64,000 nucleotides of DNA from Aphidius gifuensis (taxonomy: Eukaryota > Arthropoda > Insecta > Hymenoptera > Braconidae), in the NCBI RefSeq assembly GCF_014905175.1, contig NC_057791.1:12838177-12902176 (forward strand), written 5' to 3'. The notes under the pieces are model-generated. The model had not been told where the DNA came from. It worked only from the letters and a program-made list of their open reading frames with translations, and did no database searches. Both the position numbers and the translations under genes were made by a program. The stretch's first letter is position 1. Every line of letters starts with the position of its first letter. Positions 1 to 11,266 of this stretch are shown here, one piece after another.

Positions 1-2160
1 ATTGCATGAATAAATTAATTGAATTTTTATGTAATTTATTCATCATTTTTGAATAACATGATTATGATTCATCGTCAAATTATATGTTTTTAACACGTTA
101 TTATTTGTGTTTTAATTATTCTTGAAAATAAAATATTTATGTATATTGAATTTTTCTTTATTTCATTAAAAATGTATTAATTAAATATCTTTTGAACAAT
201 GTGCTTTTGTCGTATCAAACATATTATCTTCCATCGTTTTTTTCTTATTATTTGATGAGTCATATTTTTTTTCGAATCTTTGTAAGAAGAGAAGATTAAT
301 TTAAGTTTTTAAAAAACGATGAAATACAATTGAAATTACTTTTTTTTGTCATCTGTAGCGTTGTATGTAATGACCGATGAGTTTATTAGTGTGATATTTT
401 TTTTATTGGAATATTCATTGATTTTTCCTCTTTCTATTTTGATGATTTGTCCTTCAGTCCCTTTGAAATTCTCAGTAAATTCTTCCCATAAGGTTAATGT
501 TATCTATGATGATCAAGATTATAATACTTTTTTTAGTTTTTTATAAATTAGTTATTATTATTGATAAAAATATTACCTCTTCTTTTGAACAATCGACTAA
601 TAATATATCTTTTTTCTTGTATTCTCTATTCGTATTTTTCGAAAATATAGTGGTTGTATCATTTATAGTAACAATTTCAACAATTGTATTTACAAATAAA
701 ATAAAGTTTTATATCCATTTTTATTATTTTTTCGATTACTCTTACTGATAATTGTTCCTATTTCTAAGTCTTTTAATTCTTTGATTGTTTTGAAGATCAT
801 CAAATTATTATCTTCTTCAATTTCATCATCATCATTTGTGAATCTAAATTAATTAATTATAATAATCAACGTTAAATTTTTTTTTTTACAAATACTTACT
901 TTTCGACTTCCGGGATTTTTGGATTTATTGATACGATTGAAGTTGTTATCAATGATAGACTTTTTAAATTTTGATATTCGCCAATCCGTGCATTTTTTAT
1001 TGTGTTGATATCATTAATTTTGCCTTCGAATTCCTCAATTTTTTCGTTCCATAAGTTTAAAGTGATCTTCAATTGACATTTTTTAATTTATTCTTTTCGA
1101 ATAAAAGTTTTTAAAAGAAATCTTATTTCATACCTTATTATCTTTATTATCACCCAGAATTACTTCCTTTTTTTCATATTTTTCATTGTAAATTGTTGAA
1201 ATAATTTGCTTTTCTTTTATTTCTAAAATTTTTGCAATGACATCTGTGAAAATATTTTTAAATCATATTTTCAAATTTTTTTCATTGCTCTATTTTTATT
1301 GAACATTTACCTATTATTCCACTCGGTGGACTATTATGAATAGTTTTCACTTTTGTGAATTTATATTCATCTTTATTATCACTAATGCAATGCTTAAATT
1401 CTTTTTTATCCATTTTTTTTCTTTTTTTTTCATACCAACGACGAGGGCTATACATTTTTAATTTTTTATTATTGATAACTGTGTATTAATCACACTATTA
1501 CTTACTTTTTTTCTTCTTGGATATTAGGATTTATAATTACGACAGTTGATCGGATTAATTTTAATTTCTTTACATTATTGACTATCCACTATGACATTGT
1601 GAAATGCGACAACGTCATTTAATTCACCTTCAAATTCATTAATTTGTTCTGTCCATAATGTTAACGAAATCTATAGAAATTTTTGATAAATATCGTTAAC
1701 AGTTTATTCATTATTATTAATTTATTACTTGTGATTTAGAATCATCAATAATCATTATCTCTTGTCTTTTTACTTGTGACCCGTTCGAATTAGTCATTTT
1801 TATTCCTCCAATATTTTTTATGATTCCTATCATGTCTACAATTATGAAAAAAATATTTAATTCATAGTTATTTTATTTAATTTCTCATTATATACCTTGT
1901 AATGTATGTACTTCTACCATCGCTAAGTTTTTTATTTTAATAAAATTGCATTCAATTTTTGGTATATCGTCGTCATTACTTTCTATTACTATAACTTGAG
2001 TGTTATTTGTTAATATTATTTCAAATTCATGATTTAATTTATTAAATTTTTTATTTGCTAATTTTAGATTTTTTGTACCTATAAGTATGCTTATAAATTA
2101 TCTTCTTGACAATTTGTTTCGTGTATTTTTGGTTTTTTTTTTAAACTTACTTGTAATAGA
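1..2160 (-). pseudogene. RPA1-like tandem OB-fold gene, decayed (Helitron-associated)
   Basis: No long ORF remains, but reading the minus strand shows the RPA70 DNA-binding OB-fold pattern repeatedly. Short islands match LTLWNEKIEEFEGKIND (around 1030-1075), LTLWTEQINEFEGEL (around 1620-1670) and LTLWEEFTENFKG (around 450-500). Each is followed by the family's S-x-NP-x-I-x-E type segment (INPKIPEVEK near 900-925; a similar one near 1510-1540). DVIAKILEIKEK-like and DMIGIIKNIGGIK-like strands lie near 1240 and 1810. The islands recur about every 550-600 bp, separated by A+T-rich gaps with splice-like borders, so at least three diverged OB repeats are present. RPA-like single-strand DNA-binding genes are known Helitron partners, and a Helitron Rep relic lies just upstream on the same strand. 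Stops in several islands argue for decay. The exon model is not resolved. Confidence 0.65.
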
Positions 2161-2193
2161 TTGTAAAATTTATTAACAGTATCACCATAGACC

Positions 2194-2640
2194 ATGCATC
2201 TTATTTTTCTAGTATCATCAACTACATCTACATTAAATACTTTCACTTCGTTTGTCATTAAAGAATTCTATCAATCATTTAATGAAGAAACAGAAGGTTT
2301 GCTTGATGATCCAAAAATAATATTGATGAGAAATGAAACAATTAATAATAATTTACGAATTGGAAGATCGAAGTTACATAATAAGAAAAAAAATAGTGAG
2401 TTTAGTGATCAAACTATGAAAAATTGGATAGAATTTATTTCTCAAAATGGAAAGTCAAAAAATATTAAACCATCGACACCAGTTATTATGAATCAATTCA
2501 GAAAATTTCTTAAAGATAATAATTATCCAGATAATGAATTGAAAAAAATTACTTATGATACTTTTCGAGGACGTATTAGGAAACAAATTGATTCTTACAT
2601 AAAAAGTAATTACAAAGATATTTACGAATTTATAAGATGA
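2194..2640 (+). CDS. Hypothetical 148-aa ORF between the Helitron relics
   Basis: An open frame of 148 codons on the strand opposite the two Helitron-like genes. The product is Lys/Asn-rich, with a basic central region (RSKLHNKKK) and a C-terminal half that could be helical. I do not recognise a family. Its last 19 bases overlap the end of the Rep relic on the other strand. Length above background and a single in-frame ATG are the only support. It could be an accessory gene, a fragment of something inserted where the helicase domain should be, or chance. Confidence 0.3.
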   Translation: MHLIFLVSSTTSTLNTFTSFVIKEFYQSFNEETEGLLDDPKIILMRNETINNNLRIGRSKLHNKKKNSEFSDQTMKNWIEFISQNGKSKNIKPSTPVIMNQFRKFLKDNNYPDNELKKITYDTFRGRIRKQIDSYIKSNYKDIYEFIR

Positions 2641-5519
2641 ATTTCATTTTTTATTTTAATGCTTGTTGGACCCGTGACGTTATGTAACAATATTCTTAGA
2701 AAAAAACACTCTGCATTGCTAGGGTGAATAGTATACATTCGACCAACTGTATCACCTTCGAAAATATTAAGATCCGTTCCAATGGATATCCCTTGTTTTC
2801 TCCGATAAATTTTTTTTGTTGAAATATTCCATGTGAAATACTTAGGAATATCGTAATATAACAAAGTTTTCGTAAAATTATCTATTTGACATAAACTAAA
2901 AAATGCTGTTAGAGTTGTTTCAGGTGGTTTTTCAACTTTTTCTTTTATATTTTGATTTGAAAAATAAAAACTTTGACTATTTTCGAGATGAACGTGTAAA
3001 TGTTGAATATTTGGATATCGATCATGTATTTTGAAACCTAATATCCGCCAAACTGCCTCATTGCTACTAATATATCTTCCTGATTGATATTCATCAATTT
3101 TATTATTATTTTTATTTTCTATTGAATAAATAGCTTGATCACTCCCTTTGTGTATATATTTTAATATATACTTTACCGCAACTACTGAACTACATAGTTC
3201 AACATTAACATGTGCTTTCATTATTTTAGATATTAAAGGACAATATGGGACAATCCATCTATTGTCAATATTTACTTTTTGATATTGACTGTTTACTTTT
3301 GCATTAATAATAGCCTGGAATCCTCCGTCCGCCACACTTCTTGTTCTATATAGAGGATATCCATTGTTATCAGATTTTGTGTTATCAAGAAAATTTCGTG
3401 GATAATTCGTGAACATTCACCGTCTTTCATGCATGGTGAAAAAGGATTTAACTGTCCACATGGTCCATGTGTCATATTTTTTTTAATTATTTCAAATAAA
3501 AGTGGATCTTTCTCTGGATCTGGTAACTCAGCAGAAATGATATTATCAATTTGATTTGGGTGAATTCTATTTTTTAACCATACTAAAATATGAGCATGGG
3601 ATAAATCTCTCTTTTGCCATTCTATTGAATAAACCTATGATATAACTTCACCAAAAATATTACATTTCGTTATTAAGTTCATTAATTTTCTTAATTTGCA
3701 TTTAAATACTCGAGTTATTAAGTCATGACGGTCACTTGGTTGCTGATGAGACAACAACAAACGTGTAATTTCTTCCCATCGATTATTACATGTACACGTA
3801 ATAAATAAACATAGTTTCCCATTATGTCTTACATAACAAAGAGCGTCTTGTATATATTCATGCATATGTCTTGGGCTACCAATAAAACTTGCTGGTAAGA
3901 TAAATTTTTGACCTATGTTTGATACATCTTTATTATTATCGAATGCATCTTTCAAATGAATGTATTGTTCTACTTTGAAAATTTTTTAAAGAGTTCGAAT
4001 ATAACGTAAACGTTCACTTTTAATTTTTGCATCCATATCAACGACATACTGATTTAACATTTGTTTATAACATAATAAATAATTTTTTTGATTATTAAGT
4101 ACCATAAGTTTATGTGCATAAAAATCCATTGCTGAAACCTTTTTATTTGTAGTTAATCCAGATTTAGGGTTTATTTGCTTTAATTCAAAATGATATCCAT
4201 CCTCACCCTGCCAAAACATCAATGGATACTGCAAAGCATCGTATGATTTATGGGTTTCTTGAACTGTTATAAATTCATTGCTTCTTTTTTGTAATATAAT
4301 ATCACGTTTGTTAAACTCATTTCCATTATATAATTATGGCAGCTACTTCATTGATAACAGGTAAATTAAAACGTCTTTCATGTTCACTTGATGGTATTTT
4401 ATTTGCACTGAGAACTATTTTACATTCATCTTTTGGCATATTTTCTAATGAAGTTTTAAATAATTTTATCAATAAATTATGTTTATGTAAATATTCCCGT
4501 AACCAATCAATTAGTTTCTGTCGCACATTAGGAACGATTGAATATCTTCGTTGTGACTGGATTTCATCGTCACCAATAAAATATATTTGTAAAAATGTTG
4601 ATTCACCATCATAAGGAAGAAGGGATCCTATTCTATGATAGATTTGTCCTTGAATTTTAAAAGTTGTTTGATAACCTGACTCTTTTTTTCTATTTGCACC
4701 AAATAAAGTCATATTAAAACATGAATTATATTTTCTTATATTATCTAGAAAATATTTTGACTCATCAGTTAAGCCAGACAAATATGTCAATAAAGGCTCT
4801 TCAGGATCACTCAAAAAAGGTAATTTAATTTTACCATTTGCACAACACATACTTTTTGATTCGTCTTTAAATTTTAAAGCTCCACAATATTTACATTCTA
4901 AATTCATTTGACTTATAGAAATACGACAATCTTCATCATCGTATACAGGGTGTTTCCGAATTCGCGCACGTGAGTTATACAGTGCTATTCTAAGATATAC
5001 GTTATTTTTTATTTTTTTTCTGCGAAACTTCATTTTCAAGATATGTACGATTGAAGTTGACCAATCAAAAACAGGCCTCACGAACTATTATCATTATGGC
5101 GCCGTACGTGGTTACGCCCAAAAATTGGATTAAATAGTATGCGGTGCACTTGCAGTATGCGGTATATTATTGATAACAATTTGTCAGAATTTTTAAATAA
5201 CCTGAAATTTGTCTAAAAAAACATCTTAGAATTTTGCGTAGAATAGCACTGTATAACTCACGTGCGCGAATTCGGAAACACCCTGTATATCACTATGACT
5301 ATAATTAAAAGCTTTCATTTCGAATTTTTTTTTTATTTTAGAATGTCTTCGTTGTGTACGTTCACTTCTTTGTTTATGAATTTGATCTAACGTTAATGTT
5401 TGTACATCTTCTCGTGGTTCATCATCATCTTCTTGAATTTCATCATATGGATCTTTGAATCTTTTTCCTAATATTGTTTTTCTTCCAATATTTCGTTTTC
5501 TTTTCGGCATATCAATCAC
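2622..5519 (-). pseudogene. Helitron Rep (HuH) N-terminal half, broken, helicase missing
   Basis: Five blocks read in order on the minus strand. The start, MPKRKRNIGRK, is at 5510. A Cys-rich N-terminal region follows (CKYCGALKF, SMCCANGKIKLP; 4326-4945). Next come the YPLMFWQGEDGYHFE block (3986-4234) and the Rep nuclease, with FITCTCNNRWEEI (around 3800) and the HuH motif in EWQKRDLSHAHILVWL (around 3590). The two-tyrosine motif YILKYIHKG (around 3150) and the segment up to the helicase junction end at 2622. Known Helitron proteins continue into a Pif1-type helicase; none is seen here. Breaks: a stop after FGEV near 3637, frame changes near 3415 and 3970-4325, and a 340-bp MITE inserted at 4946-5285. 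The element is no longer autonomous. Confidence 0.9.
4946..5285. mobile_element. 340-bp MITE with 47-bp perfect terminal inverted repeats
   Basis: Ends are CAGGGTGTTTCCGAATTC... and its exact complement; the two 47-bp ends are identical. The flanks are TATA on both sides. A 4-bp duplication would put the interrupted Rep frame out of register. A 2-bp TA duplication restores it and reproduces the DIYDGD-type segment seen in the uninterrupted paralogue at 11.4 kb. The target duplication is therefore most likely TA, as for Tc1/mariner-type elements. The interior has no ORF. Residues 5053-5140 resemble 58138-58215 elsewhere in the window. Confidence 0.9.
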
Positions 5520-6471
5520 TTATTTGTAAATTGACATGTCAGTTATAAGAGATCATTTTATGCAATTCAAACGATTGTCCTTTTTTTCAAAAACATACAG
5601 CTTACTTCAGATAAGAATAAAATTATTGAATCAATGAAAATTTTTAAAAAATAATATTTTCCAATAGATGTAATTATTCTAATATCCAATTCACCTTTTT
5701 TCGAACTTGGAACATCAGGGAATATTTTTAAATTTTTATTATCATAAATTCTGAACATCAAGGAAAAAATCATTTATTATGTCATCGGTAATTACAAGAG
5801 AGTCAAAATATGACTATTCGATAACCTCAAATGAAATCTCAAAAATTGCCTAAAATCTGAACGTCAAGGAAAAAGCATTTATTATGTTTATACTCCCAAA
5901 TAGACCTAAATGTAACTCGAAAAAAAGTTAAAACTTTCTTCTTGACTGAAAAATAAAATTGTCATCGGTAATTATAAGTGGGGGCAAATATGTTGCTAAC
6001 GTTAATTTTTGTTCGGGTGTTCCATTATAATTTGTTTTAAATAAATTTCAATTTCAAGGTTCAATTGTTTTTTGTTTTTTTTTTCTCTTTGAATTTTTTT
6101 TGTTTTTTTTTTTAATGTCGTTGATTTTCGTTGCCAAGGAAAGTTTATAAATCAAGAAAGGTTAGGATACATAAATGACGTTTTATACACATCATAAATC
6201 GCCAAATTTTCAAAGTTTGTTTTTTATAATTTTTTTATTATTGTTTTTAACATTTATTAATAATTTCTTTCTTTTAAATTAGACATGTTGCGATATGACT
6301 TTCAATGATAGATATATTTTATTTAAATTCGATGATATATCTTTGAAAGTCATTGATAAACATTCAAAAAAAAAATTTCATATAAAATGCTTCTCGACAT
6401 TTTGAAGAAAAAATTTTTTTCAATTGCGAATAACCACAGTATCCAATTGGATCAAATAGAGATTTCAGAAT
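5520..6471. other. Non-coding, with short direct repeats and a hairpin
   Basis: No supportable gene. A segment around 5745-5790 (CTGAACATCAAGGAAAAA, then a CATTTATTATG block) recurs around 5858-5885, and GTCATCGGTAATTA occurs at about 5778 and 5962. A hairpin with arms GACTTTCAATGATAGATATA and its near-complement lies at about 6297-6352. The remainder is poly-T and poly-A rich. Confidence 0.5.
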
Positions 6472-6897
6472 ATGAACAGAAATTCTCATTCGATAAAACA
6501 GGTATGTTTTTATTCTCTTATGAAAGAGAATATTTCTAAATTCGACATTATTTCATTTCTTGTAGAGGTAATCAGATTACTGGAGATGATTAATGAAAGT
6601 GTACGTAATGATTTTGCTTGTTTTATATATAAAAAAGAAAAATTGACAATGTCATTATCCGAAAATGCCATTATATGTTCTTTTTGTCATTTGAAGATTC
6701 CTAACATTAATATAAACCGACTTCGAAATGGAATTCTAAGTTTAGAAAGAGAACATTTAAGTAATTGTAATTTTGAACCTTGGTTCAGTTATTTATTAGA
6801 TAACGGCATTCTTAAATGTTTGGATTACTGTTGTGAACCTTGTCTTACATGTATAACTCTTATTGATCCAAATAGAATAAATATAATAAATAGATAA
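6472..6897 (+). CDS. Hypothetical 141-aa Cys/His-containing protein
   Basis: Single-exon ORF of 141 codons. The C-terminal two thirds carries a possible zinc site: CSFCHLKI, then EREHLSNCNF about 25 residues later, then a second Cys cluster CLDYCCEPCLTC near the C-terminus. The C-x2-C...H...C order recalls baculoviral IAP repeats, but the H-to-C spacing is too short and the conserved Gly/Trp positions are absent, so I do not assign it. The upstream region is A+T-rich and shows no promoter. It precedes a tandem array by only 20 bp. Confidence 0.35.
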   Translation: MNRNSHSIKQVCFYSLMKENISKFDIISFLVEVIRLLEMINESVRNDFACFIYKKEKLTMSLSENAIICSFCHLKIPNININRLRNGILSLEREHLSNCNFEPWFSYLLDNGILKCLDYCCEPCLTCITLIDPNRINIINR

Positions 6898-6914
6898 TAA
6901 ATCAAATACCATCA

Positions 6915-7590
6915 ATACCTGTACTGCTTTGATTTTTTTTCCAGCCCCATACGTATTGCTTTGATTTTTTTAAGCCCAATACGTATTGCTTTGAGTTTTC
7001 TAAGCCTCATACGTACTGTTTTAATTTTTTCCATCCCCATACGTATTGGTTTAGAATTCTTTTAGCCCCATACGTATTGCTTTGGATTCTCTAAGCCTCA
7101 TACGTATAGCTTTAATTTTTTTCCAGCCTTATACGTATTGCTTTAGATTTTCTAAACCTCATACGTATTGCTTTAATTTCTTCCAGCCCGATACGTATTG
7201 CTTTGATTTTTTGAGCCCCATACATATTGCTTTAGGTTTCTTCTAGCCCCATACGTATTGCTTTAATTTTTTCCAGCCCGATACATATTGCTTTGATCTT
7301 TTCGAGCCCCATACATATTGCTTTGGACTTTCTGAGTCTCATACGTATTGCTTTAACTTTTTTCAGCTCTATACGTATTGCTTTAATCTTTTTCAGCCCC
7401 ATAAGTATTGCTTTAATTTCTTTTGACCCAATACGTATTGCTTGAGGTTTCTTTTAGCCCCATACGTATTGCTTTAATTTTTTTTCAGCCCCATAAGTAT
7501 TGCTTTAATTTTTTTTGACCCCATACGTATTGCTTTATTTTTTTACCATCCCATACGTATTGCTTTAATTTTTTCCATCCCCAGCTTCTC
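6915..7590. repeat. Tandem array, about 22 units of about 31 bp, forward arm
   Basis: Units of the form AGCCCCATACGTATTGCTTT followed by 8-12 mostly A/T bases, about 22 copies, diverged by substitutions (CATATTG, AAGTATTG, CGTATAG) and small length changes. The inverted arm of the same unit is at 8105-8480, so the two arrays form a very large foldback with a unit-by-unit repeat. Varied copies and lack of fixed spacer sequences distinguish it from a CRISPR array. Confidence 0.9.
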
Positions 7591-8104
7591 ACTGAAAGGT
7601 TTTTATTTTGTTTTTTTTTTTTTGTTTATTGTGAAATTAGCTGGAATAGAGTGATTTTTTTATTTTTTTATTTTTTTTTAAATTTGTTATATTCTATTTT
7701 CTTAATTGATCAATTTCAATTGATTTCTCGATGATCTTTATTTAGTGTTTTATATAAAACTTTTAAGAATTAATTTTTTACATTTTTTTAACGTGATAGG
7801 ATAGTATTATATATATTTTTTTTTGAGATTGAGTTTTGTAGATAGTTAAAATGGTCGTGAGGGTCAGAAAAAAAGTTAAAACCATGGATTTCATGATTTT
7901 ATCGATTTCGGTTTTGTTTTGAATGTAGTGGAAAAAACCTTTCCGTGGCTACCATTTTTAAATTTTATTAAAAAACTACATGAAAATAGTTCAGACATAT
8001 TGAAACAAAATGATTAATTTTAATTGTTTTTCAAGTAAACAAACACTCCAATAAATCGACGATGCCCTGCAATACAAGTAAAATTTATCTACTTATTTTA
8101 AATA
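7591..8104. other. Spacer between the two inverted array arms
   Basis: About 510 bp of A+T-rich sequence with long T runs at 7600-7680. No ORF is supportable. Around 7850-8060 the composition is more mixed (GTCGTGAGGGTCAGAAAAA), without recognisable coding. It ends at a reversed partial array unit near 8105. Confidence 0.4.
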
Positions 8105-8480
8105 GCCTCATACGTATTGCTTTATTGAAAAATAAAAAAACCACATAAAATTAAAGCAATATGCATAAGCCTTAGAATATCCAAAGCAATACGTATGGAG
8201 CTAATGAAAATTAAAGCAATACGTATGGGGCTGAAAAAAAGTAAAACAATACGTTTAAGACTTGGAAAATCCAAAGCAATACGTATGGGGCTAAAAGAAA
8301 CCGTATTGGGTCAAAAGAAATTAAAGCAATACTTATGGAGCTAAAAAAGATTAAAGCAATACGTACGGGGCTCGCAAAAATAGAAGCTATTCGTATAAGG
8401 CTTAGAGAGTCCAAAGCAATATCCATGGAGCTGAAAAAAATTGAAGCTATACGTATGGGGCTTAGAAAATCCAAATTCAA
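8105..8480. repeat. Inverted arm of the 31-bp tandem array
   Basis: About 12 units of the complementary form (AAAGCAATACGTATGGGGCT plus an A-rich linker), inverted relative to 6915-7590. ORFs of 60-100 codons predicted here on both strands are products of the repeat and are not genes. Confidence 0.9.
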
Positions 8481-9110
8481 ATCCAAAATCCAGACAAAAG
8501 CGATCATGCCAGTTCTGCCAGGGTAACCCCAAAATCGATATTGGCAAGCTCGACTGTAATGTACTCATATTCAAAAATAAGTCAATTGAATGGACGAAAA
8601 AAAAAAAAAATTGACATAAAATCTTAAAGTATAAAAATTACTCAAGTTAAAACATAATCTACTTTCATAACTATTCTTATAACTTTATCTTGTCATATAC
8701 TTAAGATATACATAACTTAGGTATTTTTAAGAGTTATCCAAAGATGTTTTTGTATTCTACTTTTATATTCTACTCGAGATTATTATAGATGGCATACCAT
8801 GCCCTAAGCTGGTAGAGAATATAAGCAGAGTGACGCCAAAGGCAAAACGTGCTCAAAACCCGATCAGCAAAAATTGGTTCTTAAATCGCTTTCAATACGT
8901 TTCCAAGAATTTTAGATATGTATTTTAATTGCTTATCAAAGTGTTAAAACTGGACTATAGTCAGTAGAATATAAAAGTAGAATATAAAAAGAATTTGGTC
9001 GAAGAAAAGACATCACACTCATAACAACTTTTTTCAAAAAACATGTGAAACTGAACGTGGTTCAGGGGATACTCCGCTAATTGATGAAACAATCGATAAA
9101 TTGGGAAGAA
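8481..9110. other. A+T-rich stretch without a recognisable gene
   Basis: Nothing supportable apart from short direct repeats (TATATTCTACTTTTATATTC-like near 8750 and 8970). It leads into the hAT relic; some of the right part may be unrecognised decayed transposase. Confidence 0.3.
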
Positions 9111-9600
9111 GACTAGCAGTTTTGATGGTAATGCCATTACTTCCCGAACAGTTTTCTCAGCCACTTGTGATTCACCTGGACGAATTAGCTGCAGCAATGG
9201 ACAATTTCGTGGAAAGTGGTTTACAGGTTTTATAGCCAAATGGTGTTGATAGAAATAGTGTCTTGGCATTTACAAGTGATAGTGCGCACGATATGATGAC
9301 TGCTTATGAAAACCTGAGAGCCAGAGGTTTTGATAAGTTGATTTATATAAAATGCCTAGCCCATCGTTTACACCGTGTTGCAGAAACTGTTCAGGCAGCT
9401 TACCAGGGAGTCAACGCAGTTAATTAAATTTTTTCACTATAGTGAGTTTGGTCAAAAAAATATTTCGAAAGTCACCAGCATGACAACGAATTTTTCATGA
9501 GAAACTACCAGGTGTTTGCTTGCCTCCTCGACCAGTCACTGTGCGATGGGGAACTTGGCTCAATGCCGTTTTTTATTATAACGGCAATACCAATGGAGTC
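9111..9600 (+). pseudogene. hAT-family transposase relic
   Basis: Decayed coding on the plus strand. Recognisable islands are FVESGLQVL, stop, PNGVDRNSVLAFTSDSA (9210-9290), the KCLAHRLHRVAETVQ block (9345-9400) and PRPVTVRWGTWLNAVFYY (9530-9580). The order TSDSA...KCLAHRLHRVAE...RWGTWLNA is that of the catalytic core of hAT transposases with a DUF659-like region. Frame changes and stops separate the islands. The N- and C-terminal parts are not visible. The minus-strand ORF at 8961-9269 is a shadow. Confidence 0.7.
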
Positions 9601-10070
9601 ATGCATGTAGTAAATATATATATTACGAGTAGGTGTGAATGAAGAAAAAAAAAATTACGAAACCAAGAAAACTCGTAACTGTAATAATGAAAGAGGTCAT
9701 AAAATAAAAAAACTAAGAAAAATGATCCCTACAAGACGTCAAGGAAGAAAAAAAATTCCGGATGACGTACAATCTGCCGTTCGTAGTAACATTATAAATG
9801 TTCTCAAAGTTATACATATATTCTATTTAAAAAACTTGACTTCTTTTCTTTTTATGTTTTAGAATTTGTATCAAAAGAAATACCTGGTGAAATATCGTCG
9901 AAGATGGAATTTAGGCAATGTTTGACGAAAATGTGTGCCAATTTAAGAAAATACAGCTAAAATGATATTAAAAAACTTAAATAAATAATAAAATTTTAAA
10001 TATGAATAGAATAAAATTTAAATTAATAACAATATAATTAAATAATAATTGAATAATATAAGTATATCTA
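9601..10070 (+). other. Possible two-part lysine-rich coding remnant
   Basis: A short basic ORF starts at 9635 (RRQGRKKIPDDVQSAVRSN inside), followed by a poly-T tract with TTTAG at 9860 and an open segment to about 9959 (MEFRQCLTKMCANLRKYS). This could be two exons of a small transposon-associated protein, but no family is recognised. The rest is A+T-rich filler up to the MITE. Confidence 0.25.
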
Positions 10071-10286
10071 TAGGGTTCTGACCTATTCGCCATGGCATCT
10101 GGTGGCGCATAGTGAACTATTTCCAAATGATTGAAATCACATTGAAAATTTTATACGGTATAGTTTGTTAACCATAGCATACTATAGTAAAATCGTTTGG
10201 AATGCGCCATATTGCTTCACAAATAAGCTTTTACACAATAAATGTGTGCGTGACCGGTCAAACCCCGCCCATAGGTCAGATCCCTA
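10071..10286. mobile_element. 216-bp MITE with TA target duplication
   Basis: Ends TAGGGTTCTGACCTAT and (inverted) TAGGGATCTGACCTAT; TA flanks both ends (10069-10070, 10287-10288). The interior is non-coding with several GGCGCA/TGCGCC-type matches. Short length, TIRs and TA duplication fit a Tc1/mariner- or PIF-type non-autonomous element; the source transposase is not in the window. Confidence 0.75.
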
Positions 10287-10539
10287 TATACCAATCTATA
10301 CAATTGGATTTCATCTGAAAACCAGAGTAATATAAAATTATATATTTATATGTTATACAATAACATGGACATGAGATTATTTATGGAATCCGAATTATAT
10401 GTAATTATATGTTATCGTATATTATTGTATATTTTATTCGATACAATAAAAAAAGGACCAATTTCTTGGAAACCCAGTTTTATGCAAACTACTCGTCCGA
10501 TTTACTTGAAATTAAACATAGATATTCAGTTTGGCGATC

Positions 10540-11040
10540 TGATTGTTCAGAGGACAAAAAAAAATACCCTGGATACGTTTTGCGATCACCAGGAGTCAAA
10601 AACTTATTTTTTCATCATTTTCAGAATTTTCTCAATTTGATAATATATTATCTATTTTTTTTCTGGTTTACTTGGAGATGATATATTTTTCTGGCTTATT
10701 GGAAGATATGATATTTTATTCATGAATTTTTGATTATTGCTTTATGTTATAGAAAAAATAATAATTATTTCCATTTTTCTATTTCCGATTCATTTGAAAT
10801 TTAACATATATATATTCTGTTTGGCTGCATGATCATGCAGATGACATAAAAAGTAACCCTGAATAAGTTTTGTGATCACCAGGAGGTAAAAACTGATTCT
10901 TTCATCATCTTCAGGGTTTTTTCGATTCGATAATATACAATCGGTTTTTTTTTTTGGTCTATTAAAAAATATGATATTTTTTTTTATGGTTTATTGGAAG
11001 ATATGATATTTTATTTGGGAATTTCAGATTAATGTTTCAT
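10540..11040. repeat. Repeat family R, two or more tandem copies
   Basis: A segment with GCGATCACCAGGAGTCAAAA followed by TTTTTTCATCATTTTCAG occurs near 10575 and again near 10870, each followed by a GATAATATA block and a GATATGATATTTT block. The same family reappears at 29970-30260. ORFs of 60-96 codons here are A+T-rich shadows. Confidence 0.65.
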
Positions 11041-11266
11041 GTCATAGAAAAAATAATAATTAGCATTTTTTTTCAAATATACAGCCTACTTCAGATATGT
11101 TTAAAATTAAAATAAAAAAAGATCGATTTTAAAAAGTATATCTGGCAATACGATTAACCTATATTAAAACTCATACAAGTTTATGAAAGTTCAATAGCAA
11201 CAAAATAACCGTATTAATGAATGTAATTTGAACAAAATTGTCAGTAGCATACAAATAATATGCTTA

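Noticed and set aside
346..748. Two plus-strand ORFs near the window start
   Set aside because: Low-complexity Phe/Ile-rich products; the opposite strand carries the recognisable OB-fold islands.
6472..6897. IAP (BIR) assignment
   Set aside because: Key spacing between His and the last Cys and the Gly/Trp positions do not fit.
6915..7590. CRISPR-like array
   Set aside because: Units are contiguous diverged satellite repeats with no fixed unique spacers, and the context is eukaryotic mobile DNA.
8211..8574. ORFs of 63-98 codons in the array
   Set aside because: Translations of the 31-bp unit in different frames.
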